DNA of 64,000 bases from Dryocola sp051297175 (lineage in GTDB: Bacteria > Pseudomonadota > Gammaproteobacteria > Enterobacterales > Enterobacteriaceae): positions 4,216,001-4,280,000 of the forward strand of contig NZ_JBINNY010000001.1 in the NCBI RefSeq assembly GCF_051297175.1, given 5' to 3'. The notes under the pieces are model-generated. The model was not told the origin of the DNA. It ran no database searches and saw nothing but the letters and a program-made list of their open reading frames with translations. Made by a program: the position numbers and the translations under genes. Shown piece after piece: positions 1 to 9,136 of this stretch (positions are counted from its first letter, which is position 1; every line of letters begins with the position of its first letter).

Positions 1-20
1 GGGTCGTTCTATCCGCCCGC

Positions 21-49
21 ATTTTACAAAATTGTTAACAATTTTGAAA
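21..49 (-). promoter_or_regulatory. candidate lpd promoter
   Basis: Read on the minus strand there is a TAAAAT -10 box (26-21) and a weak TTTCAA -35 (49-44) with a 17-base spacer. The spacer holds the palindrome TTGTTAACAA, which resembles an ArcA-type site. In E. coli lpd lies downstream of aceF and has its own ArcA-controlled promoter, so this fits the start of lpd just outside the window. The gene itself is not visible, so the assignment is by synteny. Confidence 0.45.
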
Positions 50-111
50 CAACAAACGGCTCATGAATTTTTGCTTACGCCAGCAACCTCAACAACATCA
101 TGAGATTATCA

Positions 112-139
112 GAAAAAAGCCGGCCGTTTGGCCGGCTTT
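112..139 (-). terminator. rho-independent terminator after aceF
   Basis: A perfect 10-bp stem (AAAGCCGGCC with GGCCGGCTTT) around a 4-base loop is followed on the minus strand by a run of T. It starts six bases after the aceF stop codon, so it should end the pdhR-aceE-aceF transcript before lpd. Confidence 0.9.
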
Positions 140-144
140 CTGGC

Positions 145-2034
145 TTACATCACCAGGCGGCGAATGTCTGACAGCATGTTGTTGATGATGGTGATGAAGC
201 GAGCCCCATCAGCACCGTCAATCACGCGGTGGTCGAAGGAAAGAGACATCGGCATCATCAGACGCGGTGCGAACTCTTTACCGTTCCAGACCGGCTCCAT
301 CGCAGACTTGGAGACACCCAGGATAGCCACTTCCGGCGCGTTAACGATTGGCGCGAAGTGAGTCGTCCCGATACCGCCGAGGCTTGAAATGGTGAAGCAA
401 CCGCCCTGCATTTCGCCTGCGGTCAGCTTGCCGTCGCGCGCTTTCTTGGAGATAGCCATCAGTTCGCGAGACAGTTCAGTGATGCTCTTCTTGTTCACAT
501 CTTTGAACACTGGCACAACCAGACCGTTTGGCGTATCAACCGCAACACCGATGTTGATGTATTTTTTCAGCGTCAGCTTCTGGCCGTCTTCGGACAGGGA
601 GCTGTTGAAGCGTGGCATCTGCTCAAGGGCTGCTGCAACGGCTTTCATGATGAACACAACAGGTGTGAACTTCACGTCCAGCTTACGCTTAGCCGCTTCG
701 TCGTTCTGCTGCTTGCGGAACGCTTCCAGATCGGTGATATCGGTTTTGTCGAAGTGCGTAACGTGCGGGATCATCACCCAGTTACGGCTCAGGTTCGCGC
801 CAGAGATTTTCTGGATGCGGCCCAGTTCAACTTCTTCGATTTCGCCGAACTTGCTGAAATCAACTTTCGGCCATGGCAGCATGCCTGGCAGACCGCCGCC
901 GCTCGCCGCTGCTGGTGCAGTTTCAGCGCGCTTAACAGCGTCTTTCACGTATGCCTGAACGTCTTCGCGCAGGATACGGCCTTTGCGGCCAGTGCCTTTC
1001 ACTTTCGCCAGGTTAACACCAAACTCGCGCGCCAGACGGCGAATCAGCGGGGTGGCGTGAACGTAAGCGTCGTTTTCAGCGAAGTCAGATTTGCCTTCGG
1101 CTTTCGCAGGTGCCGCAGCCGGTTTTTCAGCTTTCGCCGCAGGAGCCGGAGCCGCTGCTTCCTGTTTTGCTGCCGGAGCCGCAGGTGCAGCGCCTTCAAC
1201 TTCGAAGACCATAATCAGGGAGCCGGTGGACACTTTGTCGCCGGTGCTGATTTTGATTTCTTTCACAACGCCCGCGAACGGCGCAGGGACTTCCATAGAA
1301 GCTTTGTCACCTTCAACGGTGATCAGTGACTGTTCAGCGGCAACTTTATCGCCCACTTTCACCATCACTTCGGTCACTTCTACTTCATCGCCGCCGATAT
1401 CCGGCACGTTAACTTCTTTAGAGCCGGAAGCGGCTGGCGCGGCCTGAGCCGGTGCAGCTTCAGCTTTGGTTTCAGCAGCGGCAGGTGCAGCACCCGCTAC
1501 TTCGAAGACCATGATCAGGGAGCCGGTAGACACTTTGTCGCCGGTGCTGATTTTGATTTCTTTCACAACGCCCGCGAACGGCGCAGGAACTTCCATAGAC
1601 GCTTTGTCACCTTCAACGGTGATGAGGCTTTGCTCTGCTTCTACTTTGTCGCCCACTTTTACCATGATCTCAGTGACTTCTACTTCGTCACCGCCGATGT
1701 CCGGCACGTTCACTTCTTTCGCTGCCGCGGCCGCTGGGGCTGCTGCAGGCGCTGCTTCTTTCTTCTCTTCTGCCTTGGCAGGCGCAGCGTCAGCTGCACC
1801 GTCGGCGGAATCGAAAATCATGATAAGTGCACCGGTCTCGGTTTTGTCGCCAACAGAGACTTTGATCTCTTTAACAACGCCAGCCTTTGGAGACGGAACT
1901 TCCATAGAAGCCTTGTCACCTTCCACGGTGATCAGCGACTGTTCAGCTTCAACTTTGTCGCCAACTTTGACCAGGATCTCGGTGATTTCAACTTCATCAG
2001 CCCCGATGTCCGGTACTTTGATTTCGATAGCCAT
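145..2034 (-). CDS. aceF: Pyruvate dehydrogenase E2, dihydrolipoyl acetyltransferase
   Basis: E2 core subunit of the pyruvate dehydrogenase complex; it moves the acetyl group from E1 to CoA through swinging lipoyl arms in the cytoplasm. The 629-residue protein (E. coli 630) has three lipoyl domains with the EGDKASMEV motif (lipoyl lysines 41, 144, 244) joined by Ala/Pro-rich linkers, then a peripheral-subunit-binding domain at about 325-362. The catalytic acyltransferase domain contains SFDHRVIDGADGA with His602 and Asp606. The nearly identical lipoyl repeats also make the DNA repetitive here. It lies 15 bases after aceE and is surely co-transcribed with it. Confidence 0.98.
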   Translation of the reverse strand: MAIEIKVPDIGADEVEITEILVKVGDKVEAEQSLITVEGDKASMEVPSPKAGVVKEIKVSVGDKTETGALIMIFDSADGAADAAPAKAEEKKEAAPAAAPAAAAAKEVNVPDIGGDEVEVTEIMVKVGDKVEAEQSLITVEGDKASMEVPAPFAGVVKEIKISTGDKVSTGSLIMVFEVAGAAPAAAETKAEAAPAQAAPAASGSKEVNVPDIGGDEVEVTEVMVKVGDKVAAEQSLITVEGDKASMEVPAPFAGVVKEIKISTGDKVSTGSLIMVFEVEGAAPAAPAAKQEAAAPAPAAKAEKPAAAPAKAEGKSDFAENDAYVHATPLIRRLAREFGVNLAKVKGTGRKGRILREDVQAYVKDAVKRAETAPAAASGGGLPGMLPWPKVDFSKFGEIEEVELGRIQKISGANLSRNWVMIPHVTHFDKTDITDLEAFRKQQNDEAAKRKLDVKFTPVVFIMKAVAAALEQMPRFNSSLSEDGQKLTLKKYINIGVAVDTPNGLVVPVFKDVNKKSITELSRELMAISKKARDGKLTAGEMQGGCFTISSLGGIGTTHFAPIVNAPEVAILGVSKSAMEPVWNGKEFAPRLMMPMSLSFDHRVIDGADGARFITIINNMLSDIRRLVM

Positions 2035-2049
2035 TATATTCTTTACCTC

Positions 2050-4713
2050 TTATGCCAGACGCGGGTTGACTTTATCTGCATCGATATTGAATTTGGCGAT
2101 AGCATCAGCCACCACTTTCTTATCGATTTCGCCACGTTTAGCCAGTTCGCCCAGCGCTGCTACAACCACGTAAGAAGAGTCAACTTCGAAGTGGTGACGC
2201 AGGTTTTCGCGGCTGTCTGAACGACCGAAGCCATCAGTACCCAGTACGCGATAATCGCTTGCCGGGATGAAGTTACGGATCTGCTCAGCGAACAGTTTCA
2301 TATAGTCAGTAGATGCCACGGCAGGTGCATCGCTCAGAACCTGAGCAACGTAAGGCACGCGTGGTTCTTCAGTTGGGTGCAGCATGTTCCAGCGCTCACA
2401 GTCCTGACCGTCACGAGCCAGTTCAGTGAAGGAAGTGACGCTGAATACGTCAGAGCCTACGCCGTAGTCTTTCGCCAGGATCTGAGCCGCTTCACGTACG
2501 TGACGCAGGATAGAACCGGAGCCCATCAGCTGAACTTTACCTTTACTACCTTCAACGGTTTCCAGCTTGTAGATACCTTTACGGATACCTTCTTCCGCAC
2601 CCTGCGGCATCGCAGGCATGTGGTAGTTTTCGTTCAGCGTGGTGATGTAGTAGTAAATGTTCTCTTGTTTCTCACCGTACATACGCTCCAGACCGTCGTG
2701 CATGATCACGGCAACTTCGTACGCGTAAGAAGGATCGTAAGAGATACAGTTCGGGATAGTCAGAGACTGAATATGGCTGTGGCCATCTTCGTGCTGCAGA
2801 CCTTCGCCGTTAAGCGTGGTACGACCGGAAGTACCGCCGATCAGGAAGCCACGAGCCTGTTGGTCACCCGCTGCCCAGCACAGGTCGCCGATACGCTGGA
2901 AACCGAACATGGAGTAGTAGATGTAGAACGGGATCATCGGCAGGTTGTTGGTGCTATAAGAGGTAGCAGCCGCCAGCCATGATGAACCTGCGCCCAGTTC
3001 GTTGATGCCTTCCTGCAGGATCTGACCTTTTTCGTCTTCTTTGTAGTAAGCAACCTGCTCACGGTCCTGCGGGGTGTACTGCTGGCCGTTCGGGCTGTAA
3101 ATACCGATCTGACGGAACAGGCCTTCCATACCGAAAGTACGCGCTTCGTCGGCGATGATTGGAACCAGACGGTCTTTAATAGACGGGTTCTTCAGCATCA
3201 CGTTCAGGGCACGAACGAAAGCGATAGTGGTGGAGATCTCTTTGTTTTGCTCTTCCAGCAGCTGGCTGAAGTCTTCAAGCTTAGGCAGCTCGAGTTTTTC
3301 AGTGAACTTAGGCATGCGGGACGGCAGGTAACCGTTCAGCTTCTGACGCTGGCCGTGCAGGTAGTTGTACTCTTCGCTGCCTTCTTCGAACTTAACGTAT
3401 GGCAGTTTTTCGATGTCGGCATCAGCCACAGGCACATTGAAACGGTCACGCACGTAACGTACGCCGTCCATGTTCATTTTCTTAACCTGGTGAGCGATGT
3501 TTTTACCTTCGGCGGTGTCACCCATGCCATACCCTTTGATGGTATGAGCAAGAATTACGGTAGCTTTGCCTTTGGTTTCCTGCGCTTTTTTCAGTGCAGC
3601 GTAGACTTTCTTCGGATCGTGGCCGCCACGGTTCAGGGCCCAAATCTGCTCGTCAGTCCAGTCAGCAACCAGAGCGGCAGTTTCCGGATATTTACCGAAG
3701 AAGTGCTCACGCACGTAGGCGCCGTCTTTGGATTTGAAGGTCTGATAGTCGCCGTCAACGGTTTCGTTCATCAGCTGAATCAGTTTACCGCTGGTATCTT
3801 TACGCAGCAGTTCGTCCCAACGGGAACCCCACATCACTTTAATTACGTTCCAGCCAGCACCTGCGAAGATGCCTTCCAGTTCGTTGATGATTTTGCCGTT
3901 GCCGGTAACCGGGCCATCAAGGCGCTGCAGGTTACAGTTGATGATGAAGCACAGGTTGTCCAGCTTCTCACGAGTTGCGATGGTGATCGCACCTTTGGAT
4001 TCGGGCTCATCCATCTCACCGTCGCCCAGGAACGCGTAAACGCGCTGCGCGGAGGTGTCTTTCAGACCACGGTGTTCCAGGTATTTCTGGAATTTAGCCT
4101 GGTAAATCGCACCGATCGGGCCCAGACCCATAGATACGGTCGGGAACTGCCAGAATTCTGGCATCAGTTTCGGGTGCGGATAAGAAGACAGGCCGTTGCC
4201 GTGAACTTCCTGACGGAAGTTGTTCATCTGCTCTTCGGTCAGACGACCTTCCAGGAAGGCACGCGCGTACACGCCCGGAGAGATGTGGCCCTGGAAGTAC
4301 ACCAGATCGCCGCCATCTTTTTCAGTGCGCGCACGGAAGAAGTGGTTGAAGCACACGTCATAAACGGTTGCAGAAGACTGGAAGGATGCCATGTGGCCGC
4401 CCAGCTCGAGGTCTTTTTTAGACGCACGCAGCACGGTCATGATGGCGTTCCAGCGAATAGCAGAACGAATACGGCGTTCCAGCTCCAGATTGCCCGGGTA
4501 TTCCGGTTCATCTTCAACGGCAATAGTGTTGACGTAGTTGGCTACACCAGTACCAGATGCCACTTTAACGCCGCCTTTGCGGGCTTCGGACAGTAACTGG
4601 TCGATGAGATACTGAGCACGCTCAACACCTTCTTCACGGATGACCGATTCGATCGCCTGTTGCCAGTCGCGAGTTTCGATCGGATCCACGTCATTTGGGA
4701 AACGTTCTGACAT
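2050..4713 (-). CDS. aceE: Pyruvate dehydrogenase E1 component
   Basis: Thiamine-diphosphate-dependent decarboxylase that feeds acetyl groups to the AceF lipoyl arms, the entry step from glycolysis to acetyl-CoA. The 887 residues equal the E. coli length. The ThDP/Mg motif is visible as GDGEMDEPES followed downstream by the Asn of NCNLQRLDGP, as in the homodimeric E1 family. The start MSERFPNDVDPIETRDWQQA matches the family N-terminus and follows an AAGGAA ribosome site. Transcribed from the pdhR promoter through a 141-base spacer that contains a long stem-loop. Confidence 0.98.
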   Translation of the reverse strand: MSERFPNDVDPIETRDWQQAIESVIREEGVERAQYLIDQLLSEARKGGVKVASGTGVANYVNTIAVEDEPEYPGNLELERRIRSAIRWNAIMTVLRASKKDLELGGHMASFQSSATVYDVCFNHFFRARTEKDGGDLVYFQGHISPGVYARAFLEGRLTEEQMNNFRQEVHGNGLSSYPHPKLMPEFWQFPTVSMGLGPIGAIYQAKFQKYLEHRGLKDTSAQRVYAFLGDGEMDEPESKGAITIATREKLDNLCFIINCNLQRLDGPVTGNGKIINELEGIFAGAGWNVIKVMWGSRWDELLRKDTSGKLIQLMNETVDGDYQTFKSKDGAYVREHFFGKYPETAALVADWTDEQIWALNRGGHDPKKVYAALKKAQETKGKATVILAHTIKGYGMGDTAEGKNIAHQVKKMNMDGVRYVRDRFNVPVADADIEKLPYVKFEEGSEEYNYLHGQRQKLNGYLPSRMPKFTEKLELPKLEDFSQLLEEQNKEISTTIAFVRALNVMLKNPSIKDRLVPIIADEARTFGMEGLFRQIGIYSPNGQQYTPQDREQVAYYKEDEKGQILQEGINELGAGSSWLAAATSYSTNNLPMIPFYIYYSMFGFQRIGDLCWAAGDQQARGFLIGGTSGRTTLNGEGLQHEDGHSHIQSLTIPNCISYDPSYAYEVAVIMHDGLERMYGEKQENIYYYITTLNENYHMPAMPQGAEEGIRKGIYKLETVEGSKGKVQLMGSGSILRHVREAAQILAKDYGVGSDVFSVTSFTELARDGQDCERWNMLHPTEEPRVPYVAQVLSDAPAVASTDYMKLFAEQIRNFIPASDYRVLGTDGFGRSDSRENLRHHFEVDSSYVVVAALGELAKRGEIDKKVVADAIAKFNIDADKVNPRLA

Positions 4714-4754
4714 GGGTGGTATTCCTTATCTGTGTCTAATACGTTGATTATCTG

Positions 4755-4803
4755 GAACCTGTCCCATTGTGCTTTCCTTTAAAAAGCACAATAAGACAGG
4801 TTC
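4755..4803 (-). promoter_or_regulatory. stem-loop in the pdhR-aceE spacer
   Basis: Arms 4755-4763 (GAACCTGTC) and 4766-4775 (ATTGTGCTTT) pair with 4783-4792 and 4795-4803. This gives a 10-bp plus 9-bp helix broken only by a 2x2 internal loop, with a 7-base loop. There is no T run, so it is not a usual terminator. It would fold in the pdhR-aceE mRNA about 40 bases before the aceE start. It may act as a processing or stability element, setting different pdhR and aceE levels (inference). Confidence 0.65.
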
Positions 4804-4854
4804 TGCGTTTAGTTGCCGCGCTCTAAAAATGGCGCTTAGAACCAGTTCTGGCTC

Positions 4855-5619
4855 TTATTCCTTACGTTGCTGTAAGCGCCGAAGAGAACGCTCTCGACGG
4901 CTCTCTTCGCGGCTGCGATCCAGCAATATTTCCTCAATAAACGCCAGGTGACGGTGCGAGGCTTCACGCGCCTGCTCCGGCTGACGAGCCATAATCGCCG
5001 CGAAAATGCTGGCGCGATGGCTGCTCACTTGCGCCAGCATTTCACGGCGCGCGTAGAGCAATTCAAAATTCTGACGAACGTTTTGTTCGAGCATCGGTTC
5101 CATGCAGCGCAGGAGGTGAAGGAGCACCACGTTGTGGGCGGCTTCGGTCACTGCGATTTGATATTGCATAACGGCGTCCGCTTCCGCGTCTAAATCACCG
5201 GATTCCTGCGCCTGCTGAATAGCGATATGGCAATCGCCAATGCGCTTAAGATCGTCGTCGGTTCCGCGTAATGCGGCGTAGTACGCAGCGATCCCTTCCA
5301 GTGCATGGCGGGTTTCAAGCAGGTCAAACTGGGATTCAGGATGGTCAGATAACAGCTCAACGAGCGGATCGCTCAGGCTCTGCCAAAGGCTGTTTTGGAC
5401 AAAAGTGCCACCGCCCTGACGACGAAGCAGTAATCCTTTTGCTTCGAGACGCTGTATAGCCTCGCGCAGTGAAGGACGGGAAACGTCGAACTGTTTTGCC
5501 AGCTCGCGCTCGGGTGGGAGTTTTTCGCCGGGACGCAATGTTCCCTCAAGGATAAGAAACTCCAACTGCTGCTCGATCACATCGGATAGTTTTGGTTGGC
5601 GAATTTTGCTGTAGGCCAT
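4855..5619 (-). CDS. pdhR: Pyruvate-sensing transcriptional repressor PdhR
   Basis: GntR-family (FadR subfamily) repressor of the pdh operon, released by pyruvate. The 254-residue product starting MAYSKIRQPKLSDVIEQQ has the E. coli length. The winged helix-turn-helix covers about residues 10-75 (RELAKQFDVSRPSLREAIQR), followed by the FCD ligand domain (LLETRHALEGIAAYYAA). The frame stays open 23 codons further upstream, but that part crosses the operator region and does not match the family, so the start is set at 5619. First gene of pdhR-aceE-aceF and autoregulated through the operator upstream. Confidence 0.97.
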   Translation of the reverse strand: MAYSKIRQPKLSDVIEQQLEFLILEGTLRPGEKLPPERELAKQFDVSRPSLREAIQRLEAKGLLLRRQGGGTFVQNSLWQSLSDPLVELLSDHPESQFDLLETRHALEGIAAYYAALRGTDDDLKRIGDCHIAIQQAQESGDLDAEADAVMQYQIAVTEAAHNVVLLHLLRCMEPMLEQNVRQNFELLYARREMLAQVSSHRASIFAAIMARQPEQAREASHRHLAFIEEILLDRSREESRRERSLRRLQQRKE

Positions 5620-5665
5620 TCTTCCCTTTCTTAAGCCGTTTGTCTTAAGCCATTTGCCCGGAGTC

Positions 5666-5682
5666 AATTGGTATGACCAATT
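5666..5682. promoter_or_regulatory. PdhR operator
   Basis: AATTGGTATGACCAATT is a near-perfect palindrome of the AATTGGTNNNACCAATT type bound by PdhR at the E. coli pdh promoter. It lies 47 bases upstream of the pdhR start. A candidate promoter on the minus strand lies just upstream (TTGTTA, 17 bases, TGCAAT), which would place the operator at the transcript start, as expected for repression. Confidence 0.9.
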
Positions 5683-5941
5683 GCACATTCGTGACGCTAA
5701 AGTAACAAAGTATTCACCTTCTGTCCATATTGGTTTTGATTGAAATCAGTAAAGCGGGCACTTTTTAACAACATTACAGAAACAACGTTTCAAACATGTA
5801 ACTTTGCACAAATCTTATGTTTACCCCCTTTGAGGGAGTTTTAACTTTATTGAAACGAGATGAAGTGGTTGTTCTTGCAATCTGAACCGATTCATCACTT
5901 TAAAATATGAATATAAATTCAGGTATATCGCTTAGGGTCGG

Positions 5942-5978
5942 TTAATAAAGTCGGACATCAACGTGATGCCTTTATTAA
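5942..5978. repeat. nested inverted repeat in the pdhR-aroP spacer
   Basis: TTAATAAAG at 5942-5950 is matched by CTTTATTAA at 5970-5978, and inside it CATCA (5956-5960) faces TGATG (5964-5968). Together they could form a two-part hairpin or a dimeric protein site. It lies in the 567-base spacer between the divergent pdhR and aroP genes. The rest of the spacer holds the PdhR operator at one end and the TyrR boxes near aroP. The function of this repeat is unknown. Confidence 0.5.
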
Positions 5979-6098
5979 AGCTGGCTTCTTTTTATCCAAC
6001 TCGTCACGGCGTTAAAAGAAAGCAGGTGCAAACGCTGGCGCTTACCACTATTCTTTGCGCTGCGGTAGTCCATTACGCAAAATACTGGATTCCAAAAC

Positions 6099-6139
6099 CG
6101 TAAAACAAAGACTACACCTTACGGAACTACATACTTACA
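6099..6139. promoter_or_regulatory. candidate pair of TyrR boxes upstream of aroP
   Basis: The TyrR consensus is TGTAAA-N6-TTTACA. Box one (6099-6116) reads CGTAAA-N6-ACTACA and box two (6122-6139) reads CGGAAC-N6-CTTACA, five bases apart. A stronger and a weaker box lying next to each other fits the arrangement known for E. coli aroP, which TyrR represses with aromatic amino acids. Box two is a poor match and is accepted only because of its position. Confidence 0.5.
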
Positions 6140-6186
6140 AGCGCCGTTACGAGCGCATAAAACAACCACACTCACGAGGTTTCAAA

Positions 6187-7557
6187 ATGGATGGTCAACT
6201 GCAAGGCGACACGCTGAAGCGCGGCCTGAAAAACCGCCATATTCAGCTTATTGCGCTGGGTGGAGCTATCGGAACTGGCCTGTTTCTGGGCAGTGCCTCC
6301 GTTATTCAGTCTGCGGGCCCGGGGATTATTCTCGGCTACGCTATCGCCGGGTTTATCGCCTTCTTAATTATGCGCCAGCTGGGCGAGATGGTGGTTGAAG
6401 AGCCGGTAGCCGGTTCATTTAGCCACTTTGCCTATAAGTACTGGGGCGGGTTTGCCGGTTTTGCCTCCGGCTGGAACTACTGGGTTTTGTACGTTCTGGT
6501 GGCGATGGCCGAGCTTACCGCCGTCGGTAAATACGTGCAGTTCTGGTGGCCTGAGATCCCAACCTGGGCCTCTGCGGCCGCCTTCTTCGTGCTGATCAAC
6601 GCCATCAACCTCACCAACGTAAAAGTGTTTGGCGAGATGGAGTTCTGGTTCGCCATCATCAAAGTCGTCGCCGTTGTTGCGATGATCCTGTTCGGCGGCT
6701 GGCTGCTGTTTAGCGACAGCGCGGGCCCGCAGGCCACGGTGCGCAACCTTTGGGAACAGGGCGGTTTCCTGCCGCACGGCATGACGGGGCTGGTCATGAT
6801 GATGGCGATCATCATGTTCTCCTTCGGCGGCCTTGAGCTGGTCGGCATCACCGCAGCCGAAGCGGACAACCCGGAGGTCAGCATTCCGAAAGCGACCAAC
6901 CAGGTTATCTACCGTATTCTGATTTTCTACGTGGGTTCACTGGCGGTACTGCTTTCCCTGATGCCGTGGACGCGCGTCACCGCCGACACCAGCCCGTTCG
7001 TGCTTATCTTCCACGAGCTGGGTGATTCACTGGTCGCCAACGCCCTGAACGTGGTGATCCTGACGGCGGCGCTGTCCGTCTACAACAGCTGCGTTTACTG
7101 CAACAGCCGCATGCTGTTCGGCCTTGCCCAGCAGGGTAACGCGCCGAAAGCACTGCTGAAAGTCGACCGCCGCGGCGTGCCGGTTACCACCATTCTCGTG
7201 TCCGCCGTCGCCACCGCGCTGTGCGTGCTGATTAACTACCTGATGCCCGGCGAAGCCTTCGGCCTGCTGATGGCGCTGGTGGTTTCTGCCCTCGTGATCA
7301 ACTGGGCCATGATTAGCCTCGCGCACATCAAATTCCGCCGTAAGAAAGACCAGCAGGGCGTAAAAACCCGCTTCCCTGCCCTGTTCTATCCGTTGGGGAA
7401 CTGGATCTGCCTGCTGTTTATGGCCGGCATTCTGGTGATTATGGCTATCACGCCGGGCATGGCGATTTCCGTCTGGCTGATCCCGGTTTGGGTACTGATC
7501 CTCGGCATCGGCTACTGGATTAAAACCCAGCGCGGCGGCAAAACCGTTAAGGCCTGA
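6187..7557 (+). CDS. aroP: Aromatic amino acid permease AroP
   Basis: General proton-coupled inner-membrane permease for phenylalanine, tyrosine and tryptophan (APC superfamily, AAT family). The 456 residues show the family N-terminus LKRGLKNRHIQLIALGGAIG, the GTGLFLGS motif and about 12 hydrophobic segments. The ATG at 6187 is chosen because GAGG lies seven bases upstream and the product then begins as in E. coli AroP; an in-frame ATG at 6055 would read through the TyrR boxes. Divergent from pdhR, as in E. coli. Confidence 0.97.
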   Translation: MDGQLQGDTLKRGLKNRHIQLIALGGAIGTGLFLGSASVIQSAGPGIILGYAIAGFIAFLIMRQLGEMVVEEPVAGSFSHFAYKYWGGFAGFASGWNYWVLYVLVAMAELTAVGKYVQFWWPEIPTWASAAAFFVLINAINLTNVKVFGEMEFWFAIIKVVAVVAMILFGGWLLFSDSAGPQATVRNLWEQGGFLPHGMTGLVMMMAIIMFSFGGLELVGITAAEADNPEVSIPKATNQVIYRILIFYVGSLAVLLSLMPWTRVTADTSPFVLIFHELGDSLVANALNVVILTAALSVYNSCVYCNSRMLFGLAQQGNAPKALLKVDRRGVPVTTILVSAVATALCVLINYLMPGEAFGLLMALVVSALVINWAMISLAHIKFRRKKDQQGVKTRFPALFYPLGNWICLLFMAGILVIMAITPGMAISVWLIPVWVLILGIGYWIKTQRGGKTVKA

Positions 7558-7577
7558 ATGTAATTTGTCACTCGCAG

Positions 7578-7602
7578 GCGCCCCGCACCGCCGGGGCGCT
7601 TT
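7578..7602 (+). terminator. terminator after aroP
   Basis: GCGCCCCG (7578-7585) pairs with CGGGGCGC (7592-7599) around a 6-base loop, followed by a short T run. It starts about 20 bases after the aroP stop and separates aroP from the transporter gene. Confidence 0.85.
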
Positions 7603-7725
7603 GTTATCCGCCTCACACTTTCCCCCTGACGACACGATTGTCCATCTCTGCGACGGATTCCTGCTGCGCAAATTTAATTCATCAGACCAATAATCTTGTC
7701 CATATTCTGGTCAGGAGCTTGGGTA

Positions 7726-9126
7726 ATGGAAAACGGTAAGTTATCTATCAAAGAAAAAATCGGCTACGGAATGGGTGACGCCGGATGCAACATTATCTTC
7801 GGCGCCATCATGCTGTTTGTGAACTATTTTTACACCGACATATTTGGCCTGGCACCGGCGCTGGTTGGCGTAATGCTGCTTTCAATCCGCGTGATTGATG
7901 CGGTAACCGATCCGATAATGGGCGCTATTGCCGATCGTACACAAAGTCGCTATGGGCGTTTTCGTCCATGGATTTTGTGGATTGCCTTCCCGTTCGCCCT
8001 GTTCAGTTTCCTGATGTTCACCACGCCGGAGTGGAGCTACAGCAGCAAAGTTATCTATGCCTTTGTCACCTACTTCCTCTTCTCTCTCACCTACACCGCG
8101 ATCAATATTCCCTACTGCTCTTTAGGCGGCGTTATCACCAACGACCCGCAGGAGCGCGTCGCGTGTCAGTCCTACCGTTTTGTCATGGTCGGCATCGCCA
8201 CGTTAATCCTGTCACTGAGCCTGTTGCCTATGGTGGATTGGTTCGGAAACGGCGACAAAGCGAAAGGCTATCAGTGGGCGATGGGCGTGCTGGCGCTGAT
8301 AGGCATGTGCATGTTTCTGTTCTGCTTCTCAAGCGTGCGGGAACGCATTCGCCCTGCGGTGCCAAGCAACGACGATCTTAAAGCCGATATGAAGGACGTG
8401 TGGAAAAACGACCAGTGGGTGCGCATTCTGCTGCTTACCCTGTGCAACGTCTGCCCGGGCTTTATCCGCATGGCCGCCACCATGTATTACGTGACCTGGG
8501 TAATGCAGCAAAGTACCAGCTTCGCCACCCTGTTTATCAGCCTTGGCGTTATCGGCATGATGGGCGGCAGCATGCTGGCGAAAGTGCTGACCGACCGCTT
8601 CTGCAAGCTGAAGGTGTTCTTCTGGACCAACATCGTGCTGGCGATTTTCTCCAGCGGCTTCTATTTCCTGGACCCGCACGCCACCACGCTTATCGTGGTG
8701 ATGTACTTCCTGCTTAACGTGCTGCACCAGATCCCTTCCCCGCTGCACTGGTCGCTGATGGCCGACGTGGACGACTACGGCGAATGGAAAACGGGCAAGC
8801 GCATCACCGGCATTAGCTTCTCCGGCAACCTCTTCTTCCTGAAGGTTGGCCTCGCGGTGGCGGGCGCGATGGTCGGATTCCTGCTTTCCTGGTACGGCTA
8901 CGACGCCAGCGCGAAGCAGCAAAGCCCGGACGCGATCAACGGCATCATCATGCTGTTCACCATTATTCCCGGCGTCGGATATTTGATCACCGCAGGCGTG
9001 GTAAGGCTACTGAAAGTCGACCGCGAACTGATGAAGCAAATTCAGGCCGATCTCGAAAAACGCCGTATTAACTACCGTGAACTCAACGACTACCGCGACA
9101 GTAAGACTATCGAAGCTAAACCTTAA
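7726..9126 (+). CDS. GPH-family sugar (probably xyloside) symporter
   Basis: Sodium- or proton-coupled importer of glycosides, related to MelB, YicJ and YagG/XynT. The 466-residue protein has about 12 membrane segments. The family motif is clear early on: DAVTDPIMGAIADRTQSR followed by YGRFRPWI. The start at 7726 has AGGAG eight bases upstream; the frame extends ten codons further without support. The GH43 gene follows after 10 bases, so the two form an operon, and the likely cargo is a pentose-containing oligosaccharide or xyloside. The exact substrate cannot be read from the sequence. K-12 has no such gene between aroP and ampE. Confidence 0.85.
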   Translation: MENGKLSIKEKIGYGMGDAGCNIIFGAIMLFVNYFYTDIFGLAPALVGVMLLSIRVIDAVTDPIMGAIADRTQSRYGRFRPWILWIAFPFALFSFLMFTTPEWSYSSKVIYAFVTYFLFSLTYTAINIPYCSLGGVITNDPQERVACQSYRFVMVGIATLILSLSLLPMVDWFGNGDKAKGYQWAMGVLALIGMCMFLFCFSSVRERIRPAVPSNDDLKADMKDVWKNDQWVRILLLTLCNVCPGFIRMAATMYYVTWVMQQSTSFATLFISLGVIGMMGGSMLAKVLTDRFCKLKVFFWTNIVLAIFSSGFYFLDPHATTLIVVMYFLLNVLHQIPSPLHWSLMADVDDYGEWKTGKRITGISFSGNLFFLKVGLAVAGAMVGFLLSWYGYDASAKQQSPDAINGIIMLFTIIPGVGYLITAGVVRLLKVDRELMKQIQADLEKRRINYRELNDYRDSKTIEAKP

Positions 9127-9136
9127 GGAACACAAG

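Noticed and set aside
3247..4596. 449-codon plus-strand frame opposite aceE
   Set aside because: Antisense shadow of a confirmed gene; no ribosome site and no family-like sequence.
4800..4845. second symmetric segment (GTTCT...AGAAC) between pdhR and aceE
   Set aside because: Short arms with a long loop; too weak to annotate apart from the main stem-loop.
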